A program made the translations under genes and the position numbers. Under the pieces are notes generated by a model. It was given only the letters and a program-made list of their open reading frames with translations, searched no databases and was not told the DNA's origin. A DNA stretch of 64,000 nt from Streptomyces sp. NBC_01478. Lineage in GTDB: Bacteria; Actinomycetota; Actinomycetes; Streptomycetales; Streptomycetaceae. Below, piece after piece: positions 32,632-42,658 of the stretch (its first letter is position 1; each line of letters starts with the position of its first letter). The stretch spans positions 6,925,501 to 6,989,500 of the forward strand of contig NZ_CP109444.1 in NCBI RefSeq assembly GCF_036227225.1. Reading direction: 5' to 3'.

Positions 32632-33501
32632 ATGAGTGACGAAAGCGTGAGCAACGAGAACGAAGGCGTGGACGAGGCCGGCTGGGACCTCGAACCCGGC
32701 GACGAGAGCGCGCCGTTGGTGGAGGCCGTGGGGCGACTCGTCAGGTTCTGCCGCGAGCAGGCCGGGATGCGGGTGGCCGACTTCGCCCAAGTCATGGGGT
32801 ACGGCGAGGACATGATCCGCAAGATCGAGCGCGGGGCGCGGATTCCCCGGGTGGAGTTCCTGGACCGGGCCGACGACGTCCTGAACGCGGGTGGGCATCT
32901 GCGGGCATTCCGGGAGGATGTGGAGAAGGCCCAGTACCCGAAGAAGGTGCGGGACCTGAAGAAGAAGGAGGACATGGCGGTCGAGCTTCAGCTGTACAGC
33001 AACCACAACATTCATGGGTTGTTGCAGACACCGGAGTACGCGCGGGCGCTGCTGGGGACGTGGCGGCCGACGTACTCGCAAGGCGAGCTGGAACGCATGC
33101 TGGCAGGGCGTATGGCGCGCAAGTCCATCTTCAAGCGTGAGCCCGCGCCTGAACTGAGCTTCGTACAGGAAGAGGTGACGCTGCGCCGTCCGGTCGGAGG
33201 CACAATGGTGTTGCGCCGACAGCTTGAGCACATGCTGGAGGTGGCTCAGTTGCCTTACGTGGAACTCCAAGTGATGCCAACGGCCCGCGCGAGCCATCCT
33301 GGAACGGGCGGGCGGATCCAGGTGCTGAAGTTCGCGGACGGTTCGGGGGCAGGGCGTATGGACGACGATTTCGGAGGCCGACCGGTCGACAGCCCGAGGC
33401 AGCTCCGGGTCCTTGAGCTGCGGTATGGCATCATCCGGGCCCAGGCTCTTACGCCAGAGGAGTCGCTGGCCTTTATCGAGCAAGTGCTGGGAGAAACATG
33501 A
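32632..33501 (+). CDS. WhiJ-like XRE regulator with DUF5753, 289 aa
   Basis: N-terminal acidic leader (residues 1-25), helix-turn-helix about 30-80 (LVRFCREQAGMRVADFAQVM; MIRKIERGARIPRVEFL), and DUF5753 about 105-280 (NIHGLLQTPEYARALLG; LRRPVGGTMVLRRQLEHML; VLELRYGIIRAQAL). Typical Streptomyces WhiJ-like regulator. ATG chosen for TTGGAGG. The next gene (DUF397) overlaps its stop (ATGA), so the two are translated together. Confidence 0.88.
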   Translation: MSDESVSNENEGVDEAGWDLEPGDESAPLVEAVGRLVRFCREQAGMRVADFAQVMGYGEDMIRKIERGARIPRVEFLDRADDVLNAGGHLRAFREDVEKAQYPKKVRDLKKKEDMAVELQLYSNHNIHGLLQTPEYARALLGTWRPTYSQGELERMLAGRMARKSIFKREPAPELSFVQEEVTLRRPVGGTMVLRRQLEHMLEVAQLPYVELQVMPTARASHPGTGGRIQVLKFADGSGAGRMDDDFGGRPVDSPRQLRVLELRYGIIRAQALTPEESLAFIEQVLGET

Positions 33502-33689
33502 TCGGCGAGGCTACTGAGTTGCTGTGGTTCAAGAGCAGCTACAGCGACAGCAGCAACGGCAACGACTGCGTCGAGATAGCCACCACCCCCCACACCATCC
33601 ACATCCGCGACTCCAAGAACACCCAGGGCCCCCGCCTCACCCTCGCCCCCACCGCCTGGACCGACTTCGTGGCGTACGCCGCCGAGTAG
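33498..33689 (+). CDS. DUF397 small regulator-partner protein, 63 aa
   Basis: Signature LLWFKSSYSDSSNGNDCVEI (residues 8-27), then IHIRDSKNTQGPRLTLAPTA and WTDFVAYAA. Overlaps the XRE gene by four bases. With the divergent ATPase it makes a second complete WhiJ-type set in this window. It is similar but not identical to the product of 11964-12167. Confidence 0.9.
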   Translation: MIGEATELLWFKSSYSDSSNGNDCVEIATTPHTIHIRDSKNTQGPRLTLAPTAWTDFVAYAAE

Positions 33690-33737
33690 CACCAAGTCGG
33701 TCGGTCCAGGCAGGCAGTCAGCCGGAGGGGCCGTCCC

Positions 33738-34910
33738 TTACGGGTTCACCACCTTGCCGCCGAACGTCACGGCGAGTTGGCCGCCCGAGGTGAAGGACCA
33801 GCCCAGGCTCCCGGAATAGGACGAGCACCGTGCCCCGTTCGTCCCCGTCCAGAACTGGTTCGAGCTGTCCGCGTCGCCCACCGTCTTGTCGTTCGAGCCG
33901 CTGACCGCGAACCGGCACGACGTGTTCGTGCGGAACACTGACGTACCCGTGTCGAACGAGAAGTTGCGCTCCGCGTTGTCGATGCCGACGTTGTTCGAGA
34001 CCGCCATCGTGCCCGGGTTGCTGTTGTAGGTGAACCCGTGATGGCCGTTGCCGTAGGCGATGTCGTGCCGGACGACGTGGTTGACCGCGATGTCGTCGCC
34101 GCCGAGCTTGTAGCCGTTGCGGTCGCCGTCGCCGCTCTGGCTGCCGTCGGTCAGCGTGCCGTTGCCGTAGGAGAGGCTGTACTCGATGGTCACCGGGCCG
34201 ATCGCGCCCGTGTCGGTCTTGGTGTACAGGTCCCAGCCGTCGTCGATGTTGTTGTGGGAGACGTCGTAGCGGAAGACGTTCCCGGTACCGGTCGTCAGCT
34301 TCGCGGCGAAGCCGTCCGCGTCCTCGCCGTCGGAGTCGGCGTTGTCGTGCGACTCCGAGCTGACGACCAGGTTGTTCGAGGGCCAGGACGAGCTCGGCGT
34401 GCTGGAGGAGATGCGGCCCAGTTGGAGGCCCGTGTCGCGGTTGTACGACGTCACCGTGCGCTCGATGACGTTGTTGCTGCCTCCGACGTAGATCCCGTTG
34501 TCCCCTGCGTGCGACACCGTGAGGCCGTAGAGGCGCCAGTAGTTGGCGTTCAACTGGAGCCCGCGGTTCGACGAACTCTCGCTCTGCGCAGCGAAGTTGA
34601 GGACCGGGGTCTCGCCGTTGTAGGCGGTGAGCGTGGTGCGGGCGGACGCCGTGCCGTCGGCACCCGCGGGGATCGTGATCGTCGAGCCGTAGGCGTACGT
34701 CCCGCCGCGCACATAGATCGTGCCGCCGGACGCGATGCGGCTGATCGCCGTGGCGAGGGTGGTGGGGGCGGAGAGGGTGCCGGCCGCGCTCGCGGTGCCG
34801 GTCGGTGACACGTACTGGGTGGCGCTCGCGGCCTGCGCCGGGGTGCCGGAGAGTGCTACGAGCGTGCCGGCCACCAGGCCGACACACGCCATGACTGGTC
34901 TCACTTGCAT
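33738..34910 (-). CDS. Secreted pectate lyase, PL9-type beta-helix, 390 aa
   Basis: Sec signal peptide (residues 1-27, MQVRPVMACVGLVAGTLVAL, cleavage after AQA), then a right-handed parallel beta-helix. PL9 hallmarks: YVSPTGTASAAGTLSAPTTL, GGTIYVRGGTY, and the DGEDADGFAAKLTTGTGN and NNIDDGWDLYTK motifs that in PL9 enzymes hold calcium and the catalytic Lys. It cleaves de-esterified pectin by beta-elimination outside the cell. LacI-type palindromes lie just upstream, so carbohydrate-responsive repression is likely. Confidence 0.85.
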   Translation of the reverse strand: MQVRPVMACVGLVAGTLVALSGTPAQAASATQYVSPTGTASAAGTLSAPTTLATAISRIASGGTIYVRGGTYAYGSTITIPAGADGTASARTTLTAYNGETPVLNFAAQSESSSNRGLQLNANYWRLYGLTVSHAGDNGIYVGGSNNVIERTVTSYNRDTGLQLGRISSSTPSSSWPSNNLVVSSESHDNADSDGEDADGFAAKLTTGTGNVFRYDVSHNNIDDGWDLYTKTDTGAIGPVTIEYSLSYGNGTLTDGSQSGDGDRNGYKLGGDDIAVNHVVRHDIAYGNGHHGFTYNSNPGTMAVSNNVGIDNAERNFSFDTGTSVFRTNTSCRFAVSGSNDKTVGDADSSNQFWTGTNGARCSSYSGSLGWSFTSGGQLAVTFGGKVVNP

Positions 34911-34954
34911 CGTTCTGCCTCCAGGGTCGTCCCATGACCAGGGGTGCCGTGCAA

Positions 34955-35000
34955 GGGAAAGCGCTTTCCCGTGTTCTCGTGAGGGACCGTAAGCGCTTGC
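34955..35000. promoter_or_regulatory. LacI-family operators upstream of the pectate lyase
   Basis: A perfect 16-base palindrome GGGAAAGCGCTTTCCC (34955-34970) and a second AAGCGCTTGC (34991-35000) lie 45-90 bases upstream of the gene. The central AAGCGCTT is the classic LacI/GalR-family operator core. Confidence 0.75.
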
Positions 35001-35091
35001 TATGGACGCGTCAATGGACGCGTACTTGATTCTTATTCACAGGGGTGAACATCGATGGGGGCTGGGTGAGACGCCCGCCGCGCGCATGTGT

Positions 35092-35119
35092 TTGACCTGC
35101 GTCACTCCAGGGGTAATCT
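35092..35119 (+). promoter_or_regulatory. S10 operon promoter
   Basis: TTGACC, 16-base spacer, TAATCT, about 395 bases before rpsJ, giving a long leader. The 602-base gap 34911-35512 contains the LacI operators, this promoter and the shared leader element; the rest shows no gene. Confidence 0.7.
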
Positions 35120-35417
35120 CTACGCCCCGATTGGCCAGCCGCCTGCCCCATATGGCAGACTGTCGGAGTTGCTCGGTCGAGTGTTGATGCTGCGCGCCTC
35201 CCGTCGGGAGGACCGGAAGCGAGTCCCACGGTACTCGTCGTCCCAACTGCCTTACGGCAGCGCTGGGGCGGACGTACGGGAATCTTTCGGGAAGTGTCAG
35301 TGCGGCGCCGGCCAGGCACCCGGTGGGCTTCTTCGCCCTCGGCTTGCGGTTCCGGAAGGGCCGTGCTTTCCCAGTAGGGAAGTTCCGAACCATGGGACTT
35401 CTGTGTCGGTGAGAGCG

Positions 35418-35442
35418 CGACACACCCGACCGCGTGGGTCGG
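35418..35442 (+). promoter_or_regulatory. Shared r-protein leader stem-loop (rpsJ copy)
   Basis: Identical over 25 bases to 20145-20169 in the rpsL leader, 70 bases before rpsJ. Stem CCGACC/GGTCGG. Similar distance to the first gene in both operons argues for function. Confidence 0.7.
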
Positions 35443-35512
35443 AGGAATCGAAGCGAGCAGGAGGGCTTACCGGGGTGCAGAGCGTTACTAGAGACAGGAC
35501 TACTGAGTAGCC

Positions 35513-35821
35513 ATGGCGGGACAGAAGATCCGCATCCGGCTCAAGGCCTACGACCACGAGGTCATCGATTCCTCGGCGAAGAAGATCGTCGAGACGGTGA
35601 CGCGCACTGGTGCGTCGGTCGCGGGCCCGGTGCCGCTGCCCACTGAGAAGAACGTGTACTGCGTCATCAAGTCGCCGCACAAGTACAAGGACTCGCGCGA
35701 GCACTTCGAGATGCGCACGCACAAGCGCCTGATCGACATCCTCGACCCCACCCCCAAGACCGTTGACTCTCTGATGCGACTCGACCTCCCGGCCGGTGTC
35801 GACATCGAGATCAAGCTCTAG
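35513..35821 (+). CDS. rpsJ: 30S ribosomal protein S10
   Basis: 102 aa, full length. Head-domain protein of the 30S subunit, and also NusE in antitermination complexes. Motifs: [30 protein letters not shown], and [20 protein letters not shown]. First gene of the S10 operon, with a long leader. rplC follows after 17 bases. Confidence 0.97.
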   Translation: MAGQKIRIRLKAYDHEVIDSSAKKIVETVTRTGASVAGPVPLPTEKNVYCVIKSPHKYKDSREHFEMRTHKRLIDILDPTPKTVDSLMRLDLPAGVDIEIKL

Positions 35822-35838
35822 GGGCCGGTGAGCTGAAG

Positions 35839-36483
35839 ATGGCTAAGCAGATCAAGGGCATCCTGGGCGAGAAGCTCGGCATGACGCAGGTGTGGGACGA
35901 GAACAACCGTGTTGTTCCGGTCACCGTCGTCAAGGCCGGCCCGAACGTCGTGACCCAGGTCCGTACGAATGACTCCGACGGCTACGAGTCGGTCCAGATC
36001 GCCTTCGGCGAGATCGACCCGCGCAAGGTGAACAAGCCCCTCAAGGGTCACTTCGCCAAGGCCGACGTCACCCCCCGCCGCCACCTCGTCGAGATCCGTA
36101 CCGCTGCTGCCAGCGAGTACACCCTCGGCCAGGAGATCACCGCCGCGACCTTCGAGGCCGGCGTCAAGGTGGACGTGACCGGCAAGAGCAAGGGCAAGGG
36201 CTTCGCCGGTGTCATGAAGCGTCACAACTTCAAGGGCCTCGGCGCCGGACACGGCACCCAGCGCAAGCACCGCTCGCCCGGTTCCATCGGTGGCTGTGCC
36301 ACCCCCGGCCGTGTGTTCAAGGGCATGCGTATGGCGGGCCGTATGGGCAACGAGCGGGTCACCACCCAGAACCTGACCGTTCACGCTGTTGACGCGGAGA
36401 AGGGACTGCTCCTCATCAAGGGAGCCATCCCCGGTCCGAACGGCGGCCTCGTCCTGGTCCGTACCGCCGCCAAGGGGGCCTGA
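35839..36483 (+). CDS. rplC: 50S ribosomal protein L3
   Basis: 214 aa. Early assembly protein near the peptidyl transferase centre. Signature [20 protein letters not shown] (about 125-144) and [15 protein letters not shown]. An ATG with GGTGAG before it. The next start is one base after the stop, so rplD is translationally coupled. Confidence 0.97.
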   Translation: MAKQIKGILGEKLGMTQVWDENNRVVPVTVVKAGPNVVTQVRTNDSDGYESVQIAFGEIDPRKVNKPLKGHFAKADVTPRRHLVEIRTAAASEYTLGQEITAATFEAGVKVDVTGKSKGKGFAGVMKRHNFKGLGAGHGTQRKHRSPGSIGGCATPGRVFKGMRMAGRMGNERVTTQNLTVHAVDAEKGLLLIKGAIPGPNGGLVLVRTAAKGA

Positions 36484-36484
36484 C

Positions 36485-37141
36485 ATGAGCACCATTGACA
36501 TTCTGTCGCCCTCCGGCGACACCGCCGGGACCGTTGAGCTCCCGGCCGAGATCTTCGACGTAGAGAAGATCAGCATTCCGCTGCTTCACCAGGTCGTCGT
36601 CGCGCAGCTGGCCGCCGCCCGTCAGGGCACGCACAAGGTCAAGCGTCGTGGCGAGGTCCGCGGTGGTGGTAAGAAGCCGTACCGCCAGAAGGGCACCGGC
36701 CGCGCCCGTCAGGGTTCGACCCGCGCCCCGCAGTTCGCCGGCGGTGGCGTCGTGCACGGCCCGACGCCGCGCGACTACTCGCAGCGGACCCCGAAGAAGA
36801 TGAAGGCCGCGGCCCTGCGCCACGCCCTCACCGACCGGGCCCGCAACGCTCGCATCCACGTCATCACCGGCGTGATCGAGGGCGAGACCCCCTCCACCAA
36901 GGCCGCCAAGAGCTTCCTCGGCAAGGTCAGCGAGCGCAAGAACGTGCTCCTGGTCATCGAGCGCTCCGACGAGGCCGCGCTGCTTTCCGCGCGCAACCTG
37001 CCCCAGATCCACATTCTGGAGCCGGGCCAGCTGAACACGTACGACGTTCTCGTCTCGGACGACGTGGTCTTCACCCAGGCCGCTTTCGAGTCCTTCGTGT
37101 CTGGCCCCCAGGCCGCTGACACCGAAGGGAGCGAAGCCTGA
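36485..37141 (+). CDS. rplD: 50S ribosomal protein L4
   Basis: 218 aa. Its long loop reaches into the exit tunnel ([20 protein letters not shown], about residues 60-79, a macrolide-sensitive region in mutants). In E. coli L4 represses the S10 operon at the leader; not testable here. Stop overlaps the ATG of rplW. Confidence 0.97.
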   Translation: MSTIDILSPSGDTAGTVELPAEIFDVEKISIPLLHQVVVAQLAAARQGTHKVKRRGEVRGGGKKPYRQKGTGRARQGSTRAPQFAGGGVVHGPTPRDYSQRTPKKMKAAALRHALTDRARNARIHVITGVIEGETPSTKAAKSFLGKVSERKNVLLVIERSDEAALLSARNLPQIHILEPGQLNTYDVLVSDDVVFTQAAFESFVSGPQAADTEGSEA

Positions 37142-37560
37142 TGGCTACGCGTCACCCGAGCATCGCCTCGAAGGCCGCCAAGGCCAAGAAGGTCGCGCGC
37201 ATCGCCAAGGCGAAGCGCCACGAGACCGAGGGCAAGAACACTGTCGAGACGCCGATCAGCAAGTCGTTCACGGACCCCCGTGACGTGCTGCTGAAGCCGG
37301 TCGTCTCGGAGAAGAGCTACGCGCTCCTCGACGAGGGCAAGTACACCTTCATCGTGGCCCCGGGCGCCAACAAGACCCAGATCAAGCAGGCCGTCCAGGC
37401 GGTCTTCTCGGTCAAGGTCACCGGGGTCAACACGATCAACCGCCAGGGCAAGCGCAAGCGCACCAAGACCGGTTTCGGTCAGCGCGCGGGCTCCAAGCGC
37501 GCGATCGTGACCCTCGCTGAAGGCGACCGTATCGACATCTTCGGCGGTCCGGCCGCGTAA
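37141..37560 (+). CDS. rplW: 50S ribosomal protein L23
   Basis: 139 aa, longer than the usual bacterial L23 (about 95-100) because of a Lys/Ala-rich N-terminal extension (about residues 1-40), as in other Streptomyces. The core begins [21 protein letters not shown]23 lies at the exit tunnel and is the docking site for trigger factor and SRP. Confidence 0.95.
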   Translation: MATRHPSIASKAAKAKKVARIAKAKRHETEGKNTVETPISKSFTDPRDVLLKPVVSEKSYALLDEGKYTFIVAPGANKTQIKQAVQAVFSVKVTGVNTINRQGKRKRTKTGFGQRAGSKRAIVTLAEGDRIDIFGGPAA

Positions 37561-37598
37561 GCGGGTCGGATCGTCCGATATCGGACGAGGACTGAGAA

Positions 37599-38435
37599 AT
37601 GGGAATCCGCAAGTACAAGCCGACTACGCCGGGCCGTCGTGGCTCCAGCGTCGCCGACTTCGTCGAGGTCACGCGGTCCACGCCGGAGAAGTCGCTGGTT
37701 CGCCCCCTGCACAGCAAGGGCGGCCGTAACAATTCCGGTCGTGTGACCGTTCGCCACCAGGGTGGCGGACACAAGCGCGCCTACCGCGTCATCGACTTCC
37801 GTCGCCATGACAAGGACGGCGTGCCGGCGAAGGTCGCGCACATCGAGTACGACCCCAACCGCACCGCGCGCATCGCGCTGCTGCACTACGCGGACGGCGA
37901 GAAGCGCTACATCCTCGCCCCCCGCAACCTGTCGCAGGGCGACCGCGTCGAGAACGGTCCCGGGGCCGACATCAAGCCGGGCAACAACCTGGCGCTCCGC
38001 AACATCCCGGTCGGTACCACGATCCACGCGATCGAGCTCCGTCCCGGTGGCGGCGCCAAGTTCGCCCGCTCCGCCGGTGCCTCCGTGCAGCTGCTGGCGA
38101 AGGAGGGCACGATGGCCCACCTTCGTATGCCCTCCGGTGAGATCCGCCTGGTCGACCAGCGCTGCCGCGCCACGGTCGGCGAGGTCGGCAACGCCGAGCA
38201 GAGCAACATCAACTGGGGCAAGGCAGGCCGCAAGCGCTGGCTGGGCGTCCGCCCGACCGTCCGCGGTGTTGCGATGAACCCGGTCGACCACCCGCACGGT
38301 GGTGGTGAGGGCAAGACCTCCGGTGGTCGCCACCCGGTCAGCCCGTGGGGTCAGAAGGAGGGTCGTACTCGCTCGCCGAAGAAGGCTTCGAGCAAGTACA
38401 TCGTCCGCCGCCGCAAGACGAACAAGAAGCGCTAG
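37599..38435 (+). CDS. rplB: 50S ribosomal protein L2
   Basis: 278 aa. Needed for subunit joining and peptidyl transfer. Motifs [39 protein letters not shown] and the conserved [16 protein letters not shown], with the key His in DHPHGGG. ATG preceded by GGACTGAGAA. Confidence 0.97.
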   Translation: MGIRKYKPTTPGRRGSSVADFVEVTRSTPEKSLVRPLHSKGGRNNSGRVTVRHQGGGHKRAYRVIDFRRHDKDGVPAKVAHIEYDPNRTARIALLHYADGEKRYILAPRNLSQGDRVENGPGADIKPGNNLALRNIPVGTTIHAIELRPGGGAKFARSAGASVQLLAKEGTMAHLRMPSGEIRLVDQRCRATVGEVGNAEQSNINWGKAGRKRWLGVRPTVRGVAMNPVDHPHGGGEGKTSGGRHPVSPWGQKEGRTRSPKKASSKYIVRRRKTNKKR

Positions 38436-38447
38436 GAGCGGGTTTAG

Positions 38448-38729
38448 ATGCCGCGCAGTCTCAAGAAGGGGCCCTTCGTCGACGGCCACCTCATCAAGAA
38501 GGTGGACGTACAGAACGAGGCCGGCTCCAAGAACGTCATCAAGACCTGGTCCCGCCGCTCGATGATCGTCCCGGCCATGCTCGGCCACACGATCGCGGTG
38601 CACAATGGCAAGATCCACATCCCGGTGTTTGTCACCGAGTCGATGGTCGGCCACAAGCTCGGCGAGTTCTCGCCGACGCGCACCTTCCGGGGTCACGTCA
38701 AGGACGACCGGAAGTCGAAGCGCCGCTAG
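38448..38729 (+). CDS. rpsS: 30S ribosomal protein S19
   Basis: 93 aa. Forms a head complex with S13 near the A-site tRNA. Begins [19 protein letters not shown] and includes [20 protein letters not shown] and [14 protein letters not shown]. Twelve bases after rplB. Confidence 0.97.
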   Translation: MPRSLKKGPFVDGHLIKKVDVQNEAGSKNVIKTWSRRSMIVPAMLGHTIAVHNGKIHIPVFVTESMVGHKLGEFSPTRTFRGHVKDDRKSKRR

Positions 38730-38769
38730 CGCGGGGTGACTGACCATGACAAACACTGAAGGGACAACC

Positions 38770-39117
38770 ATGGAAGCCAGGGCCCAGGCGCGGTACATCC
38801 GCGTCACGCCCATGAAGGCCCGCCGCGTGGTGGACCTCATCCGTGGCATGGACGCCACGGAGGCTCAGGCGGTCCTGCGTTTCGCCCCGCAGGCCGCGAG
38901 CGTGCCGGTCGGCAAGGTGCTTGACAGCGCCATTGCCAACGCCGCGCACAACTACGACCACACCGACGCCGGCAGCCTCGTCATCTCCGAGGCCTACGTC
39001 GACGAGGGTCCGACCCTGAAGCGGTTCCGTCCGCGTGCCCAGGGCCGTGCCTACCGGATCCGCAAGCGGACCAGCCACATCACCGTGGTCGTCAGCAGCA
39101 AGGAAGGAACCCGGTAA
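38770..39117 (+). CDS. rplV: 50S ribosomal protein L22
   Basis: 115 aa from the ATG at 38770 ([20 protein letters not shown]), the usual Streptomyces start. An in-frame ATG at 38746 would add MTNTEGTT; both have weak purine-rich ribosome sites. L22 lines the exit tunnel with L4. The motif [18 protein letters not shown] is present. Stop overlaps the rpsC start. Confidence 0.95.
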   Translation: MEARAQARYIRVTPMKARRVVDLIRGMDATEAQAVLRFAPQAASVPVGKVLDSAIANAAHNYDHTDAGSLVISEAYVDEGPTLKRFRPRAQGRAYRIRKRTSHITVVVSSKEGTR

Positions 39118-39971
39118 TGGGCCAGAAGGTTAACCCGCACGGGTTCCGGCTCGGCATCACCACGGACTTCAAGTCCCGGTGGTACGCCGACAAGCTGTAC
39201 AAGGACTACGTCAAGGAAGACGTCGCCATCCGTCGGATGATGACGTCCGGCATGGAGCGCGCCGGTATCTCGAAGGTGGAGATCGAGCGCACCCGTGACC
39301 GCGTGCGTGTGGACATCCACACCGCTCGTCCGGGCATCGTCATCGGCCGCCGTGGCGCCGAGGCCGACCGCATCCGCGGCGACCTCGAGAAGCTCACGGG
39401 CAAGCAGGTCCAGCTCAACATCCTCGAGGTCAAGAACCCCGAGACGGATGCTCAGTTGGTCGCGCAGGCCGTCGCCGAGCAGCTCTCCTCCCGCGTCTCC
39501 TTCCGCCGTGCCATGCGTAAGAGCATGCAGTCGGCGATGAAGGCCGGCGCCAAGGGCATCAAGATCCAGTGCGGCGGTCGCCTCGGCGGCGCCGAGATGT
39601 CCCGCTCGGAGTTCTACCGCGAGGGCCGCGTGCCCCTGCACACGCTCCGCGCGAACGTGGACTACGGCTTCTTCGAGGCCAAGACGACCTTCGGCCGTAT
39701 CGGTGTGAAGGTCTGGATCTACAAGGGCGACGTCAAGAACATCGCCGAGGTCCGCGCCGAGAACGCTGCGGCCCGTGCGGGTAACCGCCCGGCTCGCGGT
39801 GGCGCGGGTGGCGGCGGCGACCGCCCGGCCCGCGGCGGTGGCCGCGGTGGCGAGCGTGGCGGCCGCGGCCGCAAGCCGCAGCAGCAGTCCGCGCCGGCTG
39901 CCGAGGCCCCCAAGGCCGACGCTCCCGCCGCCGCTGCCGCGCCGGCTGAGAGCACCGGAACGGAGGCCTGA
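39117..39971 (+). CDS. rpsC: 30S ribosomal protein S3 with RGG-rich tail
   Basis: 284 aa. KH domain with [20 protein letters not shown] (about 62-81) and the C-terminal core [11 protein letters not shown]. Residues about 218-284 form an unusual disordered tail: Arg/Gly repeats ([20 protein letters not shown]), a Gln run and Ala/Pro, absent from E. coli S3. S3 helps unwind mRNA at the entry channel. This tail could bind RNA. Confidence 0.96.
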   Translation: MGQKVNPHGFRLGITTDFKSRWYADKLYKDYVKEDVAIRRMMTSGMERAGISKVEIERTRDRVRVDIHTARPGIVIGRRGAEADRIRGDLEKLTGKQVQLNILEVKNPETDAQLVAQAVAEQLSSRVSFRRAMRKSMQSAMKAGAKGIKIQCGGRLGGAEMSRSEFYREGRVPLHTLRANVDYGFFEAKTTFGRIGVKVWIYKGDVKNIAEVRAENAAARAGNRPARGGAGGGGDRPARGGGRGGERGGRGRKPQQQSAPAAEAPKADAPAAAAAPAESTGTEA

Positions 39972-39976
39972 CCGAC

Positions 39977-40396
39977 ATGCTGATCCCCCGTAGGGTCAAG
40001 CACCGCAAGCAGCACCACCCCAAGCGTCGTGGTCAGGCCAAGGGCGGTACGCAGGTTTCGTTCGGCGAGTACGGCATTCAGGCCCTCACGCCGGCGTACG
40101 TGACGAACCGCCAGATCGAGGCCGCGCGTATCGCGATGACCCGCCACATCAAGCGTGGCGGCAAGGTCTGGATCAACATCTACCCGGACCGCCCGCTCAC
40201 GAAGAAGCCTGCCGAGACCCGCATGGGTTCCGGTAAGGGTTCTCCCGAGTGGTGGATCGCGAACGTGCACCCGGGCCGGGTCATGTTCGAGCTGTCCTAC
40301 CCCAACGAGAAGATCGCCCGTGAGGCCCTCACTCGCGCAGCGCACAAGCTGCCGATGAAGTGCCGGATCGTCAAGCGCGAGGCAGGTGAAGCGTGA
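39977..40396 (+). CDS. rplP: 50S ribosomal protein L16
   Basis: 139 aa. Organises the A-site tRNA elbow region. Starts [20 protein letters not shown], then [38 protein letters not shown]. Stop overlaps the rpmC ATG. Confidence 0.97.
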   Translation: MLIPRRVKHRKQHHPKRRGQAKGGTQVSFGEYGIQALTPAYVTNRQIEAARIAMTRHIKRGGKVWINIYPDRPLTKKPAETRMGSGKGSPEWWIANVHPGRVMFELSYPNEKIAREALTRAAHKLPMKCRIVKREAGEA

Positions 40397-40620
40397 TGTC
40401 GGCCGGTACCAAGGCGTCCGAGCTGCGCGAACTGGGTGACGAGGAGCTTCTCAACAAGCTCCGCGAAGCCAAGGAAGAGCTGTTCAACCTCCGCTTCCAG
40501 GCGGCGACCGGTCAGCTCGAGAACCACGGTCGGCTCAAGGCCGTCCGGAAGGACATCGCGCGGATCTACACCCTGATGCGTGAGCGCGAGCTGGGCATCG
40601 AGACGGTGGAGAGCGCCTGA
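40396..40620 (+). CDS. rpmC: 50S ribosomal protein L29
   Basis: 74 aa from ATG 40396; a GTG three bases earlier is in frame but less likely. [20 protein letters not shown] and [20 protein letters not shown] are diagnostic. Adjacent to L23 at the tunnel exit. Overlaps rpsQ at its stop. Confidence 0.96.
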   Translation: MSAGTKASELRELGDEELLNKLREAKEELFNLRFQAATGQLENHGRLKAVRKDIARIYTLMRERELGIETVESA

Positions 40621-40907
40621 TGAGCGAGAGCAACGTGACTGAAGAGCAGACCGCCAACCGCGGTTTCCGCAAGACCCGTGAGGGTCTCGTCGTCAGCGAC
40701 AAGATGGACAAGACCGTCGTCGTCGCCGTCGAGGACCGCGTGAAGCACGCGCTGTACGGCAAGGTCATCCGCCGTACGAACAAGCTCAAGGCCCACGACG
40801 AGCAGAACGCCGCAGGCGTCGGCGACCGCGTCCTCCTCATGGAGACGCGTCCGCTGTCCGCGACGAAGCGCTGGCGCATCGTCGAGATCCTCGAGAAGGC
40901 CAAGTAA
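40620..40907 (+). CDS. rpsQ: 30S ribosomal protein S17
   Basis: 95 aa. 16S rRNA-binding OB-fold protein: [59 protein letters not shown]. Last gene of the S10 operon in this arrangement. A strong hairpin follows before rplN. Confidence 0.97.
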   Translation: MSESNVTEEQTANRGFRKTREGLVVSDKMDKTVVVAVEDRVKHALYGKVIRRTNKLKAHDEQNAAGVGDRVLLMETRPLSATKRWRIVEILEKAK

Positions 40908-40945
40908 TTCCTGCGGGCAACCTCGCAGGACAGTTCCGCCAGGCT

Positions 40946-40974
40946 CCAAGGGCCGTTCACTGAACGGCCCTTGG
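40946..40974 (+). terminator. Strong palindrome between S10 and spc operons
   Basis: CCAAGGGCCGTTCA and its exact complement surround a single C: 14-bp arms forming a near-perfect palindrome in the 95-base gap between rpsQ and rplN. Without a T-run it may be a partial terminator or processing site separating S10 and spc transcripts. Confidence 0.8.
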
Positions 40975-41002
40975 GGAACCGGCAGACGATCAGGAGATAG
41001 AC

Positions 41003-41371
41003 GTGATCCAGCAGGAGTCGCGACTGCGTGTCGCCGACAACACTGGTGCGAAGGAAATCCTTTGCATCCGTGTGCTCGGTGGCTCCGGTCGCCGCTACGC
41101 GGGCATCGGTGACGTCATCGTCGCCACCGTCAAGGACGCGATCCCCGGTGGCAACGTGAAGAAGGGTGACGTCGTCAAGGCCGTCATCGTTCGCACCGTC
41201 AAGGAGCGCCGCCGTCCGGACGGCTCGTACATCCGCTTCGACGAGAACGCCGCCGTCATTCTGAAGAACGACGGCGACCCTCGTGGTACCCGCATCTTCG
41301 GCCCGGTCGGGCGCGAGCTGCGCGAGAAGAAGTTCATGAAGATCATCTCGCTGGCTCCGGAGGTGCTGTAA
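41003..41371 (+). CDS. rplN: 50S ribosomal protein L14
   Basis: 122 aa, GTG start with AGGAG. Part of the inter-subunit bridge. [57 protein letters not shown] are diagnostic. First gene of the spc operon. Confidence 0.97.
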   Translation: MIQQESRLRVADNTGAKEILCIRVLGGSGRRYAGIGDVIVATVKDAIPGGNVKKGDVVKAVIVRTVKERRRPDGSYIRFDENAAVILKNDGDPRGTRIFGPVGRELREKKFMKIISLAPEVL

Positions 41372-41373
41372 GC

Positions 41374-41697
41374 ATGAAGATCAAGAAGGGTGACACGGTT
41401 CAGGTCATCACCGGCAAGGACAAGGGCAAGCAGGGCAAGGTCATTGCCGCTTACCCGCGCGACGAGCGCGTCCTGGTCGAGGGTGTCAACCGGGTCAAGA
41501 AGCACACCAAGGCCGGCCCCACCGCCAAGGGTTCGCAGGCCGGTGGCATCGTCACGACCGAGGCGCCGATCCACGTCTCCAACGTCCAGTTGGTCGTTGA
41601 GAAGGACGGCAACAAGGTCGTCACGCGTGTCGGCTACCGCTTCGACGACGAGGGCAACAAGGTTCGCGTTGCCAAGCGGACGGGTGAGGACATCTGA
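41374..41697 (+). CDS. rplX: 50S ribosomal protein L24
   Basis: 107 aa. Assembly initiator of the 50S subunit, KOW fold: [20 protein letters not shown], then [13 protein letters not shown] and [19 protein letters not shown] two bases after rplN; stop overlaps the rplE start. Confidence 0.97.
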   Translation: MKIKKGDTVQVITGKDKGKQGKVIAAYPRDERVLVEGVNRVKKHTKAGPTAKGSQAGGIVTTEAPIHVSNVQLVVEKDGNKVVTRVGYRFDDEGNKVRVAKRTGEDI

Positions 41698-42254
41698 TGA
41701 CTACCACCACCAGCCCGCGTCTCAAGACGAAGTACCGCGAGGAGATCACGGGCAAGCTGCGTGAGGAGTTCTCCTACGAGAACGTCATGCAGATCCCCGG
41801 CCTCGTCAAGATCGTGGTGAACATGGGTGTCGGCGACGCCGCCCGTGACTCCAAGCTCATGGACGGTGCCGTCCGTGACCTGACCACGATCACCGGTCAG
41901 AAGCCGGCCATCACCAAGGCCCGCAAGTCCATCGCGCAGTTCAAGCTGCGCGAGGGTCAGCCGATCGGTGCCCACGTCACGCTCCGTGGCGACCGCATGT
42001 GGGAGTTCCTGGACCGCACCCTGTCGCTCGCGCTTCCGCGCATCCGCGACTTCCGTGGTCTGTCTCCCAAGCAGTTCGACGGTCGTGGCAACTACACCTT
42101 CGGTCTCACCGAGCAGGTCATGTTCCACGAGATCGACCAGGACAAGATCGACCGCGTCCGGGGTATGGACATCACCGTGGTGACCACGGCGACCAACGAC
42201 GCCGAAGGCCGTGCCCTTCTCCGTCACCTCGGCTTCCCCTTCAAGGAGGCGTAA
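41697..42254 (+). CDS. rplE: 50S ribosomal protein L5
   Basis: 185 aa. Binds 5S rRNA and contacts P-site t[43 protein letters not shown] and [19 protein letters not shown] are diagnostic. Five bases before rpsN. Confidence 0.97.
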   Translation: MTTTTSPRLKTKYREEITGKLREEFSYENVMQIPGLVKIVVNMGVGDAARDSKLMDGAVRDLTTITGQKPAITKARKSIAQFKLREGQPIGAHVTLRGDRMWEFLDRTLSLALPRIRDFRGLSPKQFDGRGNYTFGLTEQVMFHEIDQDKIDRVRGMDITVVTTATNDAEGRALLRHLGFPFKEA

Positions 42255-42259
42255 GCGAG

Positions 42260-42445
42260 ATGGCGAAGAAGGCTCTGATTGCCAAGGCTGCTCGTAAGCC
42301 CAAGTTCGGTGTGCGTGGCTACACCCGCTGCCAGCGCTGCGGCCGCCCGCACTCCGTGTACCGCAAGTTCGGCCTCTGCCGCGTGTGCCTTCGTGAGATG
42401 GCTCACCGTGGCGAGCTGCCGGGCGTGACCAAGAGCTCCTGGTAG
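42260..42445 (+). CDS. rpsZ: 30S ribosomal protein S14, zinc-binding (type Z)
   Basis: 61 aa short form with a CQRC...CRVC zinc site (RYT then [20 protein letters not shown]), the C+ type. Streptomyces also carry a zinc-free paralogue elsewhere used under zinc starvation (family knowledge). The S14 gene normally present here in the spc operon. AGCGAG precedes the ATG. Confidence 0.95.
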   Translation: MAKKALIAKAARKPKFGVRGYTRCQRCGRPHSVYRKFGLCRVCLREMAHRGELPGVTKSSW

Positions 42446-42658
42446 TCCGGTACTTCCGGACTCCCGAAGCTCTCGGTAAGCAGAGGGCACGGTCAGGTGC
42501 CCACCCCTCCATGGCTTAGGCTAGGAGGGTTGGGCGCCTGATTGCCGCCCATACGACTTACTACGCCGTAGGTCCACCGCACCGCACCCGCCTCGTCTCG
42601 GATCGAGGAGAGGGATGGGCACCTGGAAACCCCGGCGAGAGAGGCCGAAGGCCAATTC

